From the NCBI GenBank assembly GCA_964648215.1, contig CAZYMF010000057.1, forward strand, positions 1 through 24,252: a stretch of 24,252 bases of DNA, written 5' to 3'. The first letter of the stretch is position 1, and each line of letters begins with the position of its first letter. Both the position numbers and the translations under genes were made by a program. This DNA is from CAZYMF01 sp964648215 (lineage in GTDB: Bacteria > Desulfobacterota > Binatia > HRBIN30 > JACQVA1). Positions 7,481 to 14,599 of this stretch are shown piece by piece. Under the pieces are notes generated by a model. The model was not told where the DNA came from. It was given only the letters and a program-made list of their open reading frames with translations, and did not search any database.

Positions 7481-8044
7481 CTATTTTGGGGCCTTCTGGA
7501 AGAGCTCGAGGTACTCCCCGTACCCACGCTGCGCCAGCTCGTCCACCGGGATGAAGCGCAGGGCGGCCGAGTTCATGCAGTAGCGCAGGCCGGTGGGTGG
7601 CGGGCCGTCGTCGAAGACGTGTCCCAGATGCGAGTCGGCGTGGGCGGAGCGGACCTCGGTTCGCGGCCAGACGAGGGAGTAGTCCTTCTTGGTGTGAATG
7701 TTGTTCGGCGCCAGCGGCCTGGTGAAGCTCGGCCATCCGGTGCCGGAGTCGAACTTGTCGAGCGAGCTGAACAGGGGCTCGCCGGAGACCACGTCGACGT
7801 AGATGCCGGCGCGGTGGTTGTCCCAGTACTGGTTGTGAAAGGCGGGTTCGGTGCCCTCCTCCTGGGTGACCTTGAACTGCAGCGGGGTGAGCTGCCGGCG
7901 CAGCTCCGCCGCGGTCGGCTTGTGGAACTTTGCCGCGTCCCATGCCCGCGTCGGCCGCGGTGAGCCGAGCAGGAACAGGGCTGCACCCAACGACAGGAGC
8001 ACGACGGCGGCGGGCGAGCGGGGCGGCGCGACACGAACGATCAT
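7481..8044 (-). CDS. msrB: Exported peptide-methionine (R)-S-oxide reductase MsrB, single-cysteine form
   Basis: This 187-residue enzyme reduces the R epimer of methionine sulfoxide in proteins. An N-terminal signal peptide (hydrophobic about residues 12-29, cleavage likely near TRA) indicates export. The MsrB fold motifs are clear: GTEPAFHNQYWDN, FDSGTGWPSF, HLGHVFDDGPPPTGLRYCMNS. RYC holds the catalytic cysteine. This is the only cysteine in the whole protein. The two CxxC zinc pairs of many MsrBs are replaced (VDVVSG, RSAHADS), and no resolving cysteine is available. It would therefore need direct reduction by an external partner. The open frame extends far upstream, but the ATG at 8044 follows GGAGGAGAAGA and overlaps the msrA stop as ATGA, which indicates translational coupling. 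Confidence 0.93.
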   Translation of the reverse strand: MIVRVAPPRSPAAVVLLSLGAALFLLGSPRPTRAWDAAKFHKPTAAELRRQLTPLQFKVTQEEGTEPAFHNQYWDNHRAGIYVDVVSGEPLFSSLDKFDSGTGWPSFTRPLAPNNIHTKKDYSLVWPRTEVRSAHADSHLGHVFDDGPPPTGLRYCMNSAALRFIPVDELAQRGYGEYLELFQKAPK

Positions 8045-8685
8045 TTCTTCTCCTCCACCCCGCCGGCCAGGCGGCCCCAGAGCTGTTTCAGGCGATGGTC
8101 GCGGCCGCAGCTCCAGCGGTAGTACTCGTAGCGAGCGGGGTTCTTCTCGTAGTATTTCTGGTGGTAGTCCTCGGCCGGGTAGAACTTGGTGGCCGGCACG
8201 ATCTCGGTGACGATGGGTTTGCCGAAGCGCTTGGACTGCTCGAGCGCGCGCTTGGAGGCTTCGGCCAGCCGCCGCTGCGTCTCGTCGTGATAGAAGATCG
8301 CCGTGCGATACTGGTTGCCGAAGTCGCAGAACTGCCCCTTCGGGTTGAGCGGATCGACGTTGTGCCAGAACACGTCGAGCAGCTCCCGGTAGCTGACCTT
8401 CTTGGGGTCGTACGCGATCTCGATCGACTCGGCGTGCCCGGTGCCGCCGGCCGACACCTCCTGGTAGGTGGGGTTCTCGGTGTGGCCGCCGGTGTAGCCG
8501 ACGGTGGTGGACAGTACGCCGGCGAGCTTGTCGAACGGCGGCTGCATGCACCAGAAGCAGCCGCCGGCGAAGGTGGCCACCGCCGTCGGTTCGGGGGTGC
8601 CCCCCCCGGCGGCGGGCGAGACCATGGCCAGGAGACCCGCGAGCAGCGTCCCCACAAGCAAACGGTACGCATTTCCCTGCATCAT
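8041..8685 (-). CDS. msrA: Exported peptide-methionine (S)-S-oxide reductase MsrA
   Basis: This 214-residue enzyme reduces the S epimer of methionine sulfoxide. It has a signal peptide at about residues 1-25 (LLVGTLLAGLLAMVSPAAG). The active-site motif GGCFWCM is at 41-47 with catalytic Cys43. Further family motifs are GYTGGHTENPTYQEV, GHAESIEIAYDP and QYRTAIFYHDE. Extra cysteines in FCDFGNQ and SCGRDHR could resolve the disulfide. The start at ATG 8685 follows AAGGAAGG, and the upstream frame extension is unlikely. It forms an operon with msrB through an ATGA overlap. Together they repair both sulfoxide epimers outside the cytoplasm. An eight-base homopolymer (8600-8607) encodes the glycine run after the signal peptide, a possible slippage site. 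Confidence 0.95.
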   Translation of the reverse strand: MMQGNAYRLLVGTLLAGLLAMVSPAAGGGTPEPTAVATFAGGCFWCMQPPFDKLAGVLSTTVGYTGGHTENPTYQEVSAGGTGHAESIEIAYDPKKVSYRELLDVFWHNVDPLNPKGQFCDFGNQYRTAIFYHDETQRRLAEASKRALEQSKRFGKPIVTEIVPATKFYPAEDYHQKYYEKNPARYEYYRWSCGRDHRLKQLWGRLAGGVEEKK

Positions 8686-8785
8686 CGACCTTCCTTGCCT
8701 CTCCTTAACCGACTTCGAGAAGCGAGAGTTCCCTCTAGTGCAGCTGGTTTGGCGCCGCACCGCAAGAGCCGTGCAAGAGCCGTGG

Positions 8786-8815
8786 TTGACACGGTGGGGG
8801 GGGCGCCTCTAAGCT
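8786..8815 (+). promoter_or_regulatory. Possible sigma-70 promoter with an eight-G spacer tract
   Basis: TTGACA (8786-8791) is a perfect -35 box. Eighteen bases further on, TAAGCT (8810-8815) is a weak -10 match. The spacer contains eight consecutive G (8796-8803). The site is about 100 bases upstream of the small unknown gene at 8917. A tandem 11-bp repeat GCAAGAGCCGT (8762-8783) directly precedes it. Changes in G-tract length would alter the -35/-10 spacing. Promoter function is inferred from sequence match only. Confidence 0.35.
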
Positions 8816-8916
8816 GATTGACCACCCGAGCGCACGTCTCTCTTCAACGTCATTTTCTTCTCGGCGTCGTCGTCTGACGAAATCTCACGCGCGACGCGGG
8901 GTGTGGAGGACGATCC

Positions 8917-9255
8917 ATGAACATGACGGAGATTCAGCAGATGCTGGGCGGCATGATGCGCGCCATCGACAAGAAGACGGCCCTGACCGTGGAGATCGCC
9001 AAGGACGCCGAGCCCCCCGCCGTGGCGGTGCGCCTGTCGCGCGACAAGCGCGTCGGCTCGCTCCAGTTCTCCGAGACCCATCTGGTCGAGGCGCAAACCA
9101 ACCTCATCCGGCGCGACCAGCTACGCACGGCGCTCAAGCGCGCCCGCGACCGCATGTGGCAGGAGACGGGCTACATCTTCAGCACCAAGCTGGTGCAGAG
9201 AAAGAACGAGAGCTCCTGGGCTCGGCCCTCGCACGGGGGCCGCGGCCGGCGCTGA
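8917..9255 (+). CDS. Small hypothetical protein, about 112 residues
   Basis: I do not recognise this protein. It is soluble, without signal peptide or membrane helix. The first about 90 residues look like a compact domain: IQQMLGGMMRAIDKK, then alternating hydrophobic stretches (LTVEIA, VAVRLSRDKRVGSLQF) that suggest beta-strands, then a basic helix (RDQLRTALKRARDRMWQE). The last about 15 residues are rich in Arg, Gly and Ser and are probably disordered. The ATG at 8917 has a strong GGAGG seven to eight bases upstream, and the codon usage matches the neighbours, so translation is likely. A 12-bp hairpin follows 15 bases after the stop and separates it from the LLM gene. Confidence 0.65.
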   Translation: MNMTEIQQMLGGMMRAIDKKTALTVEIAKDAEPPAVAVRLSRDKRVGSLQFSETHLVEAQTNLIRRDQLRTALKRARDRMWQETGYIFSTKLVQRKNESSWARPSHGGRGRR

Positions 9256-9270
9256 ACGGCAAACCCCGGT

Positions 9271-9307
9271 TCCCCTGCTTCGGGCCGGCCGCAGTCGAGG
9301 CAGGGGA
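9271..9307 (+). terminator. Stem-loop after the small hypothetical gene
   Basis: TCCCCTGCTTCG (9271-9282) pairs with CGAGGCAGGGGA (9296-9307) over 12 positions with a single T-G wobble, around a 13-base GC-rich loop. It starts 15 bases after the stop at 9255. No T-run follows immediately, although CGTTTTCG lies about 10 bases further on. It could be a terminator for the upstream gene or an attenuator for the LLM gene starting at 9338. Confidence 0.45.
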
Positions 9308-9337
9308 CACGGACTCGTTTTCGACGGGAGAACCACC

Positions 9338-10411
9338 ATGCACGTCGGGATGTCGGCGGTCTTTCAGAACCCACTCAACGAACGCTCCGACTACGAGGTG
9401 TACCGCAACGAGCTGCGCCTGGCCGAGCTGGCCGAGCCGCTCGGCTTCGAGTCGGTGTGGGGCGTCGAGCATCACTTCACCGACTACACCATGTGCCCCG
9501 ACGTGCTGCAGTTTCTCTCCTATATGGCCGGCCGCACCAAGAGCCTGCAGCTCGGCTCGATGGTGGTGGTGCTGCCGTGGCACGATCCGATGCGGGTGGC
9601 CGAAGAGGTGTCGATGCTCGATCACATCAGCGACGGGCGCTTCCTCTTCGGTATCGGCCGCGGCCTCGGACGCGTCGAGTTCGAAGGCTTCCGCGTCCCC
9701 ATGGAGGAGTCGCGGGCGCGCTTCGTCGAGAGCGCGGCGATGGTGCTCAACGGCCTGGAGCAGGGCTACTGCGAGTACGAGGGCCGCTTCGTCAAGCAGC
9801 CGCGGCGCGACATCCGGCCCAAGCCGTTCAAGTCGTTTCGCGGCCGCACCTACGCCGCCGCCGTGTCGCCCGAGTCGGTGCAGATCATGGCCGAGCTCGG
9901 CGTCGGCATCCTCATCATTCCGCAGAAACCGTGGGAGGTGGTGGCGGCGGAGCTCGAGGGCTACCGCGCGGCCTACCGCGAGGTCAACCACGCCGAGGCG
10001 CCGGCCACGATCGCGGCCGGGTGGACCTTCGTCGACGAGGACGAAGGCCGCGCCCGCGAGATGGCCGAGCGCTACATCGGCGGCTACTGGGAGACCGTGC
10101 TGCGCCACTACGAGCTCGCCGGCGAGCACCTGTCGCGCACCCGCGGCTACGAGTACTACGGCAAGATGTCGGAGATGGTGAACAAGTACGGCAGCAAGGG
10201 CGTGACCGAGTTCTTCCTCAGCCTGCAAGTGTGGGGCACGCCGCGCCAGTGCGTCGACAAGGTCATGGCCATCCGCGAGCGCGTCGGCTGCGACAGCTAC
10301 GTCGGCGTGTTCAGCTATGCCGGCATGCCCTACGACGATGCCGAGCGCAGCATGCGGCTGTTCGCCGCCAAGGTGATGCCCGAGCTGAAGAAGGTTCGGT
10401 GCGGCGGGTAG
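9338..10411 (+). CDS. LLM class flavin-dependent oxidoreductase (luciferase-like monooxygenase)
   Basis: This 357-residue TIM-barrel flavin (FMN or F420) oxidoreductase shows typical bacterial-luciferase-family segments. These are AELAEPLGFESVWGVEHHF near residues 30-48, the strand LQLGSMVVVLPWHDPMRVAEE near 70-91, DHISDGRFLFGIGRGLGRVEFEGF near 95-118 and the C-terminal TPRQCVDKVMAIRE region near 298-311. Length is normal for the family. Such enzymes oxidise or cleave alkanes, sulfonates, aldehydes or other organics, and the substrate cannot be assigned. The ATG at 9338 follows GGGAGAA. The gene is followed by repeat element D and converges on the carbamate kinase remnant. There is no partner flavin reductase next to it. 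Confidence 0.88.
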   Translation: MHVGMSAVFQNPLNERSDYEVYRNELRLAELAEPLGFESVWGVEHHFTDYTMCPDVLQFLSYMAGRTKSLQLGSMVVVLPWHDPMRVAEEVSMLDHISDGRFLFGIGRGLGRVEFEGFRVPMEESRARFVESAAMVLNGLEQGYCEYEGRFVKQPRRDIRPKPFKSFRGRTYAAAVSPESVQIMAELGVGILIIPQKPWEVVAAELEGYRAAYREVNHAEAPATIAAGWTFVDEDEGRAREMAERYIGGYWETVLRHYELAGEHLSRTRGYEYYGKMSEMVNKYGSKGVTEFFLSLQVWGTPRQCVDKVMAIRERVGCDSYVGVFSYAGMPYDDAERSMRLFAAKVMPELKKVRCGG

Positions 10412-10429
10412 AAGGTTGATCTTCGAGCT

Positions 10430-10777
10430 TCACCTGAGCGAAATGGAGAATGAGGAACCGAGAACAGGAAACGAGAAACCGGTGAGCGAAGGGCGCGTTC
10501 TTGACCGGTTCTCCGTTCCGAATTCCCGGTTCTCGGTTCTCCATTCTCTTCCGCGTGTCTCCCGGGGCCGAGGCGAAGTGTTCCGAGGCCTCGGGGCCTG
10601 ATCGTCGTGCCGGCCTGGCCTCGGGGCGCGGCCACTGCCGTCGCGCAGCTGCTCCGCGAGCTCGGCGACCGCCCGTTCGAGCACGGCGCACTCCGTCGCG
10701 ATCTCGAGGTCGCCGCGCGGCGGGCGGATGGCGCTGCCGCCGAGTGCGACGACGCGACGGCGCCTCCCCTCGCTCAT
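10430..10777 (-). pseudogene. arcC: Truncated carbamate kinase-like gene start running into repeat element D
   Basis: The frame opens at ATG 10777, which overlaps the stop of the upstream GTPase gene as ATGA. The first 47 residues (VVALGGSAIRPPRG, then ECAVLERAVAELAEQLRDG) match the N-terminus of carbamate kinases, which begin VVALGGNA. After about position 10637 the similarity ends. The next expected strand (HGNGPQVG) is absent in all three frames. The frame continues through GC-rich sequence and then the heptad array, closing after 115 codons instead of the usual about 310. It cannot be an active kinase, because the catalytic and carbamate-binding parts are missing. An intact gene probably once followed the GTPase as its operon partner. 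The identification rests on a short stretch. Confidence 0.5.
10438..10549. repeat. Inverted heptad array NNNGAAC x6 / GTTCNNN x6 (element D)
   Basis: Six contiguous heptads on the left (10438-10479) follow NNNRAAY, for example GAGGAAC, CGAGAAC and GAGAAAC. Six on the right (10508-10549) follow RTTCNNN, for example GTTCTCC, GTTCTCG and ATTCCCG. The spacer is 28 bases and starts with CGGT and ends with ACCG. Aligned 42-nt arms (10442-10483 and 10504-10545) agree at 30 positions, so the unit is better kept than the stem. It sits between the LLM stop and the point where carbamate kinase homology stops. The design equals element C with a different unit. Confidence 0.85.
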
Positions 10778-12117
10778 GCGCTCCCGGCCGGTGCCGGCAG
10801 CCGGTTCAAGAAGGCGTCGACCACGCTTGCCAGCGTCGGCTCGCCGGCGTCGGCGAACTCGTAGCGGGCTCGGATCACCGGCTTGTCGATGGCGATCAGC
10901 GCCGCCAGGTCGATGGGCGTGGCCGACACCACCACGTCGGCCGCCGCGCGGTTGATGCTCTCGCGCAGGCCGGCGAGCTGCGCCGCGTCGTAACCGACCG
11001 CCGGCAGCACGCGGCCGATGTGGGGGTAGCGGGCGAACACCGCGTCGATCGGCGGCGCCGCCGCGCTGCGCGGATCGACGATGACGGCGGCGCCGTTGGT
11101 GGTGGCGGCGACGTAGCCGGCGCCGTAGGGCATGCCGCCGTGGGTGATCGTCGGTCCGTCTTCGACCACCAGGACCCGGCGGCCGCGAACGGCTGCCGGG
11201 TCGTCGAGACGAACCGGCGAGGCGGCGCGGACCACGGTGGCGCGCGGATTCGCCTCGCGGACCTCGTCGGTGACGTGCTGCACGTCGGCGCTGGCGGCGG
11301 CGTCCACCTTGTTCACCACCACGACGTCGGCCATGCGCAGCACGGTCTCGCCGGGATGGTAGGCGGTCGCCTGTCCCGGGCGCAGGGCGTCGACGATGAC
11401 GAGGTGCAGGTCGGGGCGGATGAAGGGGAAGTCGTTGTTGCCGCCGTCCCACACCAGCACGTCGGCCTCCTTCTCGGCCGCGGCGAGAATGGCGCCGTAG
11501 TCCACCCCGGCGAAGACGACGTTGCCGGCGGCCAGATGCGGCTCGTACTCCTCGCGCTCCTCGGCGGTGCAGCGCGCAGCGTCGAGGTCGGCGCGCGCGG
11601 CGAACCGTTGCACCCGTTCACGCTCGAGATCGCCGTACGGCATCGGATGGCGCAGGACGGCCACGCGCCGACCGCGCCGGCGCAGGTGGCGCCCGAGCCA
11701 GCGCGCCGTCTGCGACTTGCCGCAGCCGGTGCGCACGGCCGAGATGGCGATTACCGGGATCCCGGCCGCGAGCATCGTCCTGTCGGGCCCGAGCAGCAGA
11801 AAGTCGGCGCCGGCGGCCAGGGCGCGCGAGGCCAGGTGCATGACGTGGGCGTGGGGAACGTCGCTGTAGGCGAACACGACCTGGGTCACCCGCTCGCGCC
11901 GGCACAGGCTCTCGAGCGCCGCCTCCTCCACGATCGGGATGCCCGCCGGATAGCCCGGGCCGGCGAGAGCGGCGGGATAGCGGCGGCCGCTGATCCCGGG
12001 GATCTGCGCCGCGGTGAAGGCGACGACGGTGACCGACGGGTCGCCGCGGTAGACGACGTTGAAGTTGTGGAAGTCGCGCCCGGCGGCGCCGAGGATCACC
12101 ACGCGCTTGGTTGCCAT
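10774..12117 (-). CDS. COG2403-type P-loop GTPase (cyclic 2,3-diphosphoglycerate synthetase-like)
   Basis: This 447-residue soluble protein has an N-terminal Rossmann-like segment (VVILGAAGRDFHNFN at 6-20) and a P-loop at about 126-136 (SAVRTGCGKSQ). A later nucleotide-specificity-like VVVNKVDA segment follows. The ordering and length match predicted GTPases of the COG2403/cpgs family. In methanogens a relative makes cyclic 2,3-diphosphoglycerate. Bacterial members often sit beside carbamate kinase and have unproven roles. Consistent with that, a broken carbamate kinase start is coupled to its stop by ATGA. It lies 27 bases after the thioredoxin-like gene, so the three form one minus-strand operon. 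A cyclic phosphoglycerate role in this organism is uncertain. Confidence 0.75.
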   Translation of the reverse strand: MATKRVVILGAAGRDFHNFNVVYRGDPSVTVVAFTAAQIPGISGRRYPAALAGPGYPAGIPIVEEAALESLCRRERVTQVVFAYSDVPHAHVMHLASRALAAGADFLLLGPDRTMLAAGIPVIAISAVRTGCGKSQTARWLGRHLRRRGRRVAVLRHPMPYGDLERERVQRFAARADLDAARCTAEEREEYEPHLAAGNVVFAGVDYGAILAAAEKEADVLVWDGGNNDFPFIRPDLHLVIVDALRPGQATAYHPGETVLRMADVVVVNKVDAAASADVQHVTDEVREANPRATVVRAASPVRLDDPAAVRGRRVLVVEDGPTITHGGMPYGAGYVAATTNGAAVIVDPRSAAAPPIDAVFARYPHIGRVLPAVGYDAAQLAGLRESINRAAADVVVSATPIDLAALIAIDKPVIRARYEFADAGEPTLASVVDAFLNRLPAPAGSA

Positions 12118-12144
12118 CCCGGTTGCCCCCGCGGCGCGCGGACC

Positions 12145-12717
12145 TCAGGCCGAGCGCGACGCGCCGGCCTTCCACTTGATGTTGCAGCCGACGCTCGCCT
12201 TCTGCTCGGCCAGCGGCGGCCTGCCGGCGAGAACGGCGTCGGCCGCGGCGCGAAGGTCGGCCCCGGTCACCGGACGGTCGTTGCCCGGACGGCTGTCGTC
12301 GAACTGGCCGCGGTAGACGAGCTGGCGCCGGCGATCGAAGAGGAAGAGGTCGGGCGTGCACGCGGCGTGGTAGGCGCGGGCGATCTCCTGGGTCTCGTCG
12401 TACAGGTAGGGGAAGACGTACCCGGCCTCGCGCTTCTCGATCGCCATGTTCGCCGGGCTGTCGTCGGGGTAGCTGGTGACGTCGTTGGCGTTGATCGCCA
12501 CGATCGCCAGGCCGCGCGACTGGTAGTCGCGCGCGAACCGCGCCAGACCGCCACGGATGTGCTTCACGTAGGGGCAGTGGTTGCAGAGGAACAGGACCAG
12601 CAGCGCCGGGGCGTCCCCGAAGTCGTCGCGCGCCACCATCTTCCCGTCGGTGTCGGGCAGGCGAAAGTCGGGTGCCGCGGTGCCCAGGGGAATCATCGTC
12701 GAAGGGGTTTCTGCCAT
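12145..12717 (-). CDS. Thioredoxin-family protein with CNHC active site (AhpC/TSA-redoxin fold)
   Basis: This 190-residue cytoplasmic protein has a redoxin fold. Motifs are APDFRLPDTDGK near 15-26, FLCNHCPYVKHI with the CxxC pair at Cys45/Cys48, and CTPDLFLFD, which carries the cis-proline with an extra cysteine before it. A conserved C-terminal VGCNIKWK also contains a cysteine. This set is typical of a widespread redoxin subfamily whose partner is not established. It probably acts as a disulfide reductase or peroxide-linked redoxin. The ATG at 12717 is preceded by AGGAGG at a slightly long spacing of 11 bases. It is the first gene of the operon with the COG2403 GTPase, and element E lies upstream of it. 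Confidence 0.88.
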   Translation of the reverse strand: MAETPSTMIPLGTAAPDFRLPDTDGKMVARDDFGDAPALLVLFLCNHCPYVKHIRGGLARFARDYQSRGLAIVAINANDVTSYPDDSPANMAIEKREAGYVFPYLYDETQEIARAYHAACTPDLFLFDRRRQLVYRGQFDDSRPGNDRPVTGADLRAAADAVLAGRPPLAEQKASVGCNIKWKAGASRSA

Positions 12718-12779
12718 GAGAAAGCTCGCCTCCTGCGGCTGCTGAAACGACTATACCGAAAAGCGAAGGGTGGAAAACC

Positions 12780-12868
12780 CAAGCTTCCAGCCGCAAGCCT
12801 CAGATTCAAGGTTCAAGAAACAGACAGAGGGTTTGACTTGCAAGTTGAAGCTTGTCTCTTGTGACTCT
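12780..12868. repeat. Inverted heptad array CAAGNNN / NNNCTTG (element E)
   Basis: The left arm (12780-12827) reads as units CAAGCTT, CCAGCCG and CAAGCCT, one 6-nt unit, then CAAGGTT, CAAGAAA and CAGACAG. The right arm (12834-12868) reads TGACTTG, CAAGTTG, AAGCTTG, TCTCTTG and TGACTCT. The best paired part, 12781-12797 with 12837-12853, agrees at 13 of 17 positions. The unit and polarity are the same as in elements C and F. It lies between two minus-strand genes, 5 bases after the cyclase stop and about 60 bases upstream of the redoxin start. It could end cyclase transcription or influence the next operon. Confidence 0.75.
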
Positions 12869-12872
12869 CAAT

Positions 12873-14435
12873 TCATTCCAGCCCGAACACGCGCACCGGC
12901 TCGCTGCGGCCGCGCAGGTTGACCGAGTCCCGGGTGGCCACGATGGGCCGCACCCCGCGTGTGCCGGCGAGCTCGTAGGTTGCCTCCGAGATCAGCACGT
13001 CGTTGCCGTGCTCCTTGGAGAGCTGCTGCAGCCGGGCGGCCACGTTCACCGTGTCGCCGATCACCGTGTACTCGTGCCGGTCCTCGGCGCCGATGCGCCC
13101 CGCCAGCACCTCGCCGGTGTGGACTGCGACGCTGATGGCCAGCGGCGGCTGGCCGGCGGCGTCGCGCCGCGTGTTCAGCTCCGCCAGCCGCTCGCGCATG
13201 CCCAGGGCGCAGCGCACGGCCGCGGCCGCACCCCCGTCCGACGGCGCCTCGGCGAACAGGCCGAACACCACCAGCATGGCATCGCCGATGAACTTGTCGA
13301 CGAAGCCGTCGCACTCGCGCACCCACCCGGTCATGACGCCGAAGAACTCGTTGAGCGTGGCGACGACCTCGGCCGGCGGCTTGTGCTCCGCCAGCGCGGT
13401 GAAGCCGCGCAGATCGCAGAACAGGATCGAGGCCTGGCGCAGCTCGCCGCCCAGACGCAGGTCGCCCGACAGAAGCTGGTCGCGGATCGACGGCTCGACG
13501 ACGCGGCCGAAGGTCTGCAGGATACGCTCCTTCTCGCGCAGGGCGAGGACCATCTCGTTGACCCCGCTCTGGAGCACGCCGACCTCGTCGTTCGCCTCGA
13601 CGGCGACCCGGGCGGTGAGATCGCCGGCCTGAACGCGGCGCAGCGCCGCCGCCACGGCGGCGAGCGGTCGCGTGAGCGTGCGCCCCAGCAGCAAGGTGAG
13701 CCCGACCCCGAGCGCCACGTAGACGAGAAAGGTGTAGTCGCTGGCGCGCGCGAGCTCTTCCACCACCGTGGCGGGGGCGCCGCCCCCCGCCACGCGTACC
13801 GCCGTCGCCCGCACCAGGCCGAGCATGGTGAACAGCGGCGTGAAGGCGACGGCGATCAGAAAGACGAACAGGCGCGCGCCGACGCCGAGGGCGACCGCGC
13901 GCGGGCTCGCCGTCACCCGGCCGGCCGGGAACACGGCGGGGACGATGCGGACGCGAAACAGCCAGTCGAGCAACAGGTACGACGTGGTGGCGGCGAGAAA
14001 GCCGTTGATCAGGGGCGAGAGCACCTGCTGCGAGGCGAGATCCGGCGACCAGCGTCCGAAGTCCCGCACCGTGATGGCCGGGAAGACCAGGCAGCCGAGC
14101 AGCCACGGCGCGAAGCCCAGGCCGGCGATGACCAGCGGCGCGCTGACCACGCGCGTCTGCACCAGGAGCGAGGGCGGCTCATCCGCTTCACGGCGGAAGT
14201 GGGCCACGATGGGCCAGACGTAGAGCAGGATCAGGGAGGTCGCCAGAGGGATGACCACGGCGTTGTAGTAGGGCGTGAGCGGCTCGTCGTGCGCCCGCAC
14301 GGCGACGGCGAACGCACTGACCGCCCCCATCACCGGAAAGGCCAGATTGGTGGTGGCGATCGCCAGCGCGTTGGCGAAGAAGACGGCCAGGCACCCGAGC
14401 AGAATCCACGCCCGGATATCACGCCGTCGGCTCAT
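12873..14435 (-). CDS. Membrane-bound class III adenylate/guanylate cyclase with HAMP domain
   Basis: This protein of about 520 residues begins with roughly six hydrophobic membrane segments (about residues 8-280). A HAMP linker follows (LTRPLAAVAAALRRVQAGDLTARV), then a short signalling helix and a C-terminal class III cyclase domain. FCDLRGFTALAE and DKFIGDAMLVVFG carry the two metal-binding aspartates, and YTVIGDTVNVAARLQ carries the base and transition-state residues. All catalytic positions look intact, so it should make cAMP (less likely cGMP) in response to an unknown membrane signal. The frame extends to 14654, but ATG 14435 (MSRRRDIRAW) gives a sensible N-terminus. ATG 14456 is an alternative, and neither has a good ribosome binding site. 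It is divergent from the CBS-domain gene. Confidence 0.85.
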   Translation of the reverse strand: MSRRRDIRAWILLGCLAVFFANALAIATTNLAFPVMGAVSAFAVAVRAHDEPLTPYYNAVVIPLATSLILLYVWPIVAHFRREADEPPSLLVQTRVVSAPLVIAGLGFAPWLLGCLVFPAITVRDFGRWSPDLASQQVLSPLINGFLAATTSYLLLDWLFRVRIVPAVFPAGRVTASPRAVALGVGARLFVFLIAVAFTPLFTMLGLVRATAVRVAGGGAPATVVEELARASDYTFLVYVALGVGLTLLLGRTLTRPLAAVAAALRRVQAGDLTARVAVEANDEVGVLQSGVNEMVLALREKERILQTFGRVVEPSIRDQLLSGDLRLGGELRQASILFCDLRGFTALAEHKPPAEVVATLNEFFGVMTGWVRECDGFVDKFIGDAMLVVFGLFAEAPSDGGAAAAVRCALGMRERLAELNTRRDAAGQPPLAISVAVHTGEVLAGRIGAEDRHEYTVIGDTVNVAARLQQLSKEHGNDVLISEATYELAGTRGVRPIVATRDSVNLRGRSEPVRVFGLE

Positions 14436-14560
14436 GCAGGGGTTCGTCGGGTCCATCTGCCGGCTGGGTCCGCGCTCTCCATAGCCGAACACCCCGCAAA
14501 GGCGAAGCCGGCCGCGGGGCGGCGTCAAAGACGGGAACGGATCGCGCAAAAGTCGCGCTC

Positions 14561-14582
14561 CGCGCTCCGGCGCCGGAGCGCG
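14561..14582. promoter_or_regulatory. 22-bp perfect GC palindrome between the cyclase and CBS genes
   Basis: A perfect 22-bp dyad centred on CTCCGGCGCCGGAG and flanked by CGCG on both sides lies in the 218-base divergent region between the cyclase and the CBS-domain gene. As DNA it could be an operator for a dimeric regulator. As RNA it would form a loop-less or small-loop hairpin in a leader. It is about 70 bases upstream of the CBS gene start. Confidence 0.4.
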
Positions 14583-14599
14583 CGCCGCTGGCCCCGAAC

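Noticed and set aside
7481..8551. 356-codon frame that would extend msrB upstream through msrA
   Set aside because: The extra N-terminal part is msrA sequence in another frame; the internal ATG at 8044 has a good ribosome binding site and a signal peptide.
8762..8783. Tandem GCAAGAGCCGT as another member of the CAAGNNN array family
   Set aside because: The period is 11, there are only two copies, and no inverted CTTG partner array follows.
10501..12864. 787-codon plus-strand frame opposite the GTPase and redoxin genes
   Set aside because: It begins and ends inside repeat elements D and E and is antisense to two genes with clear motifs.
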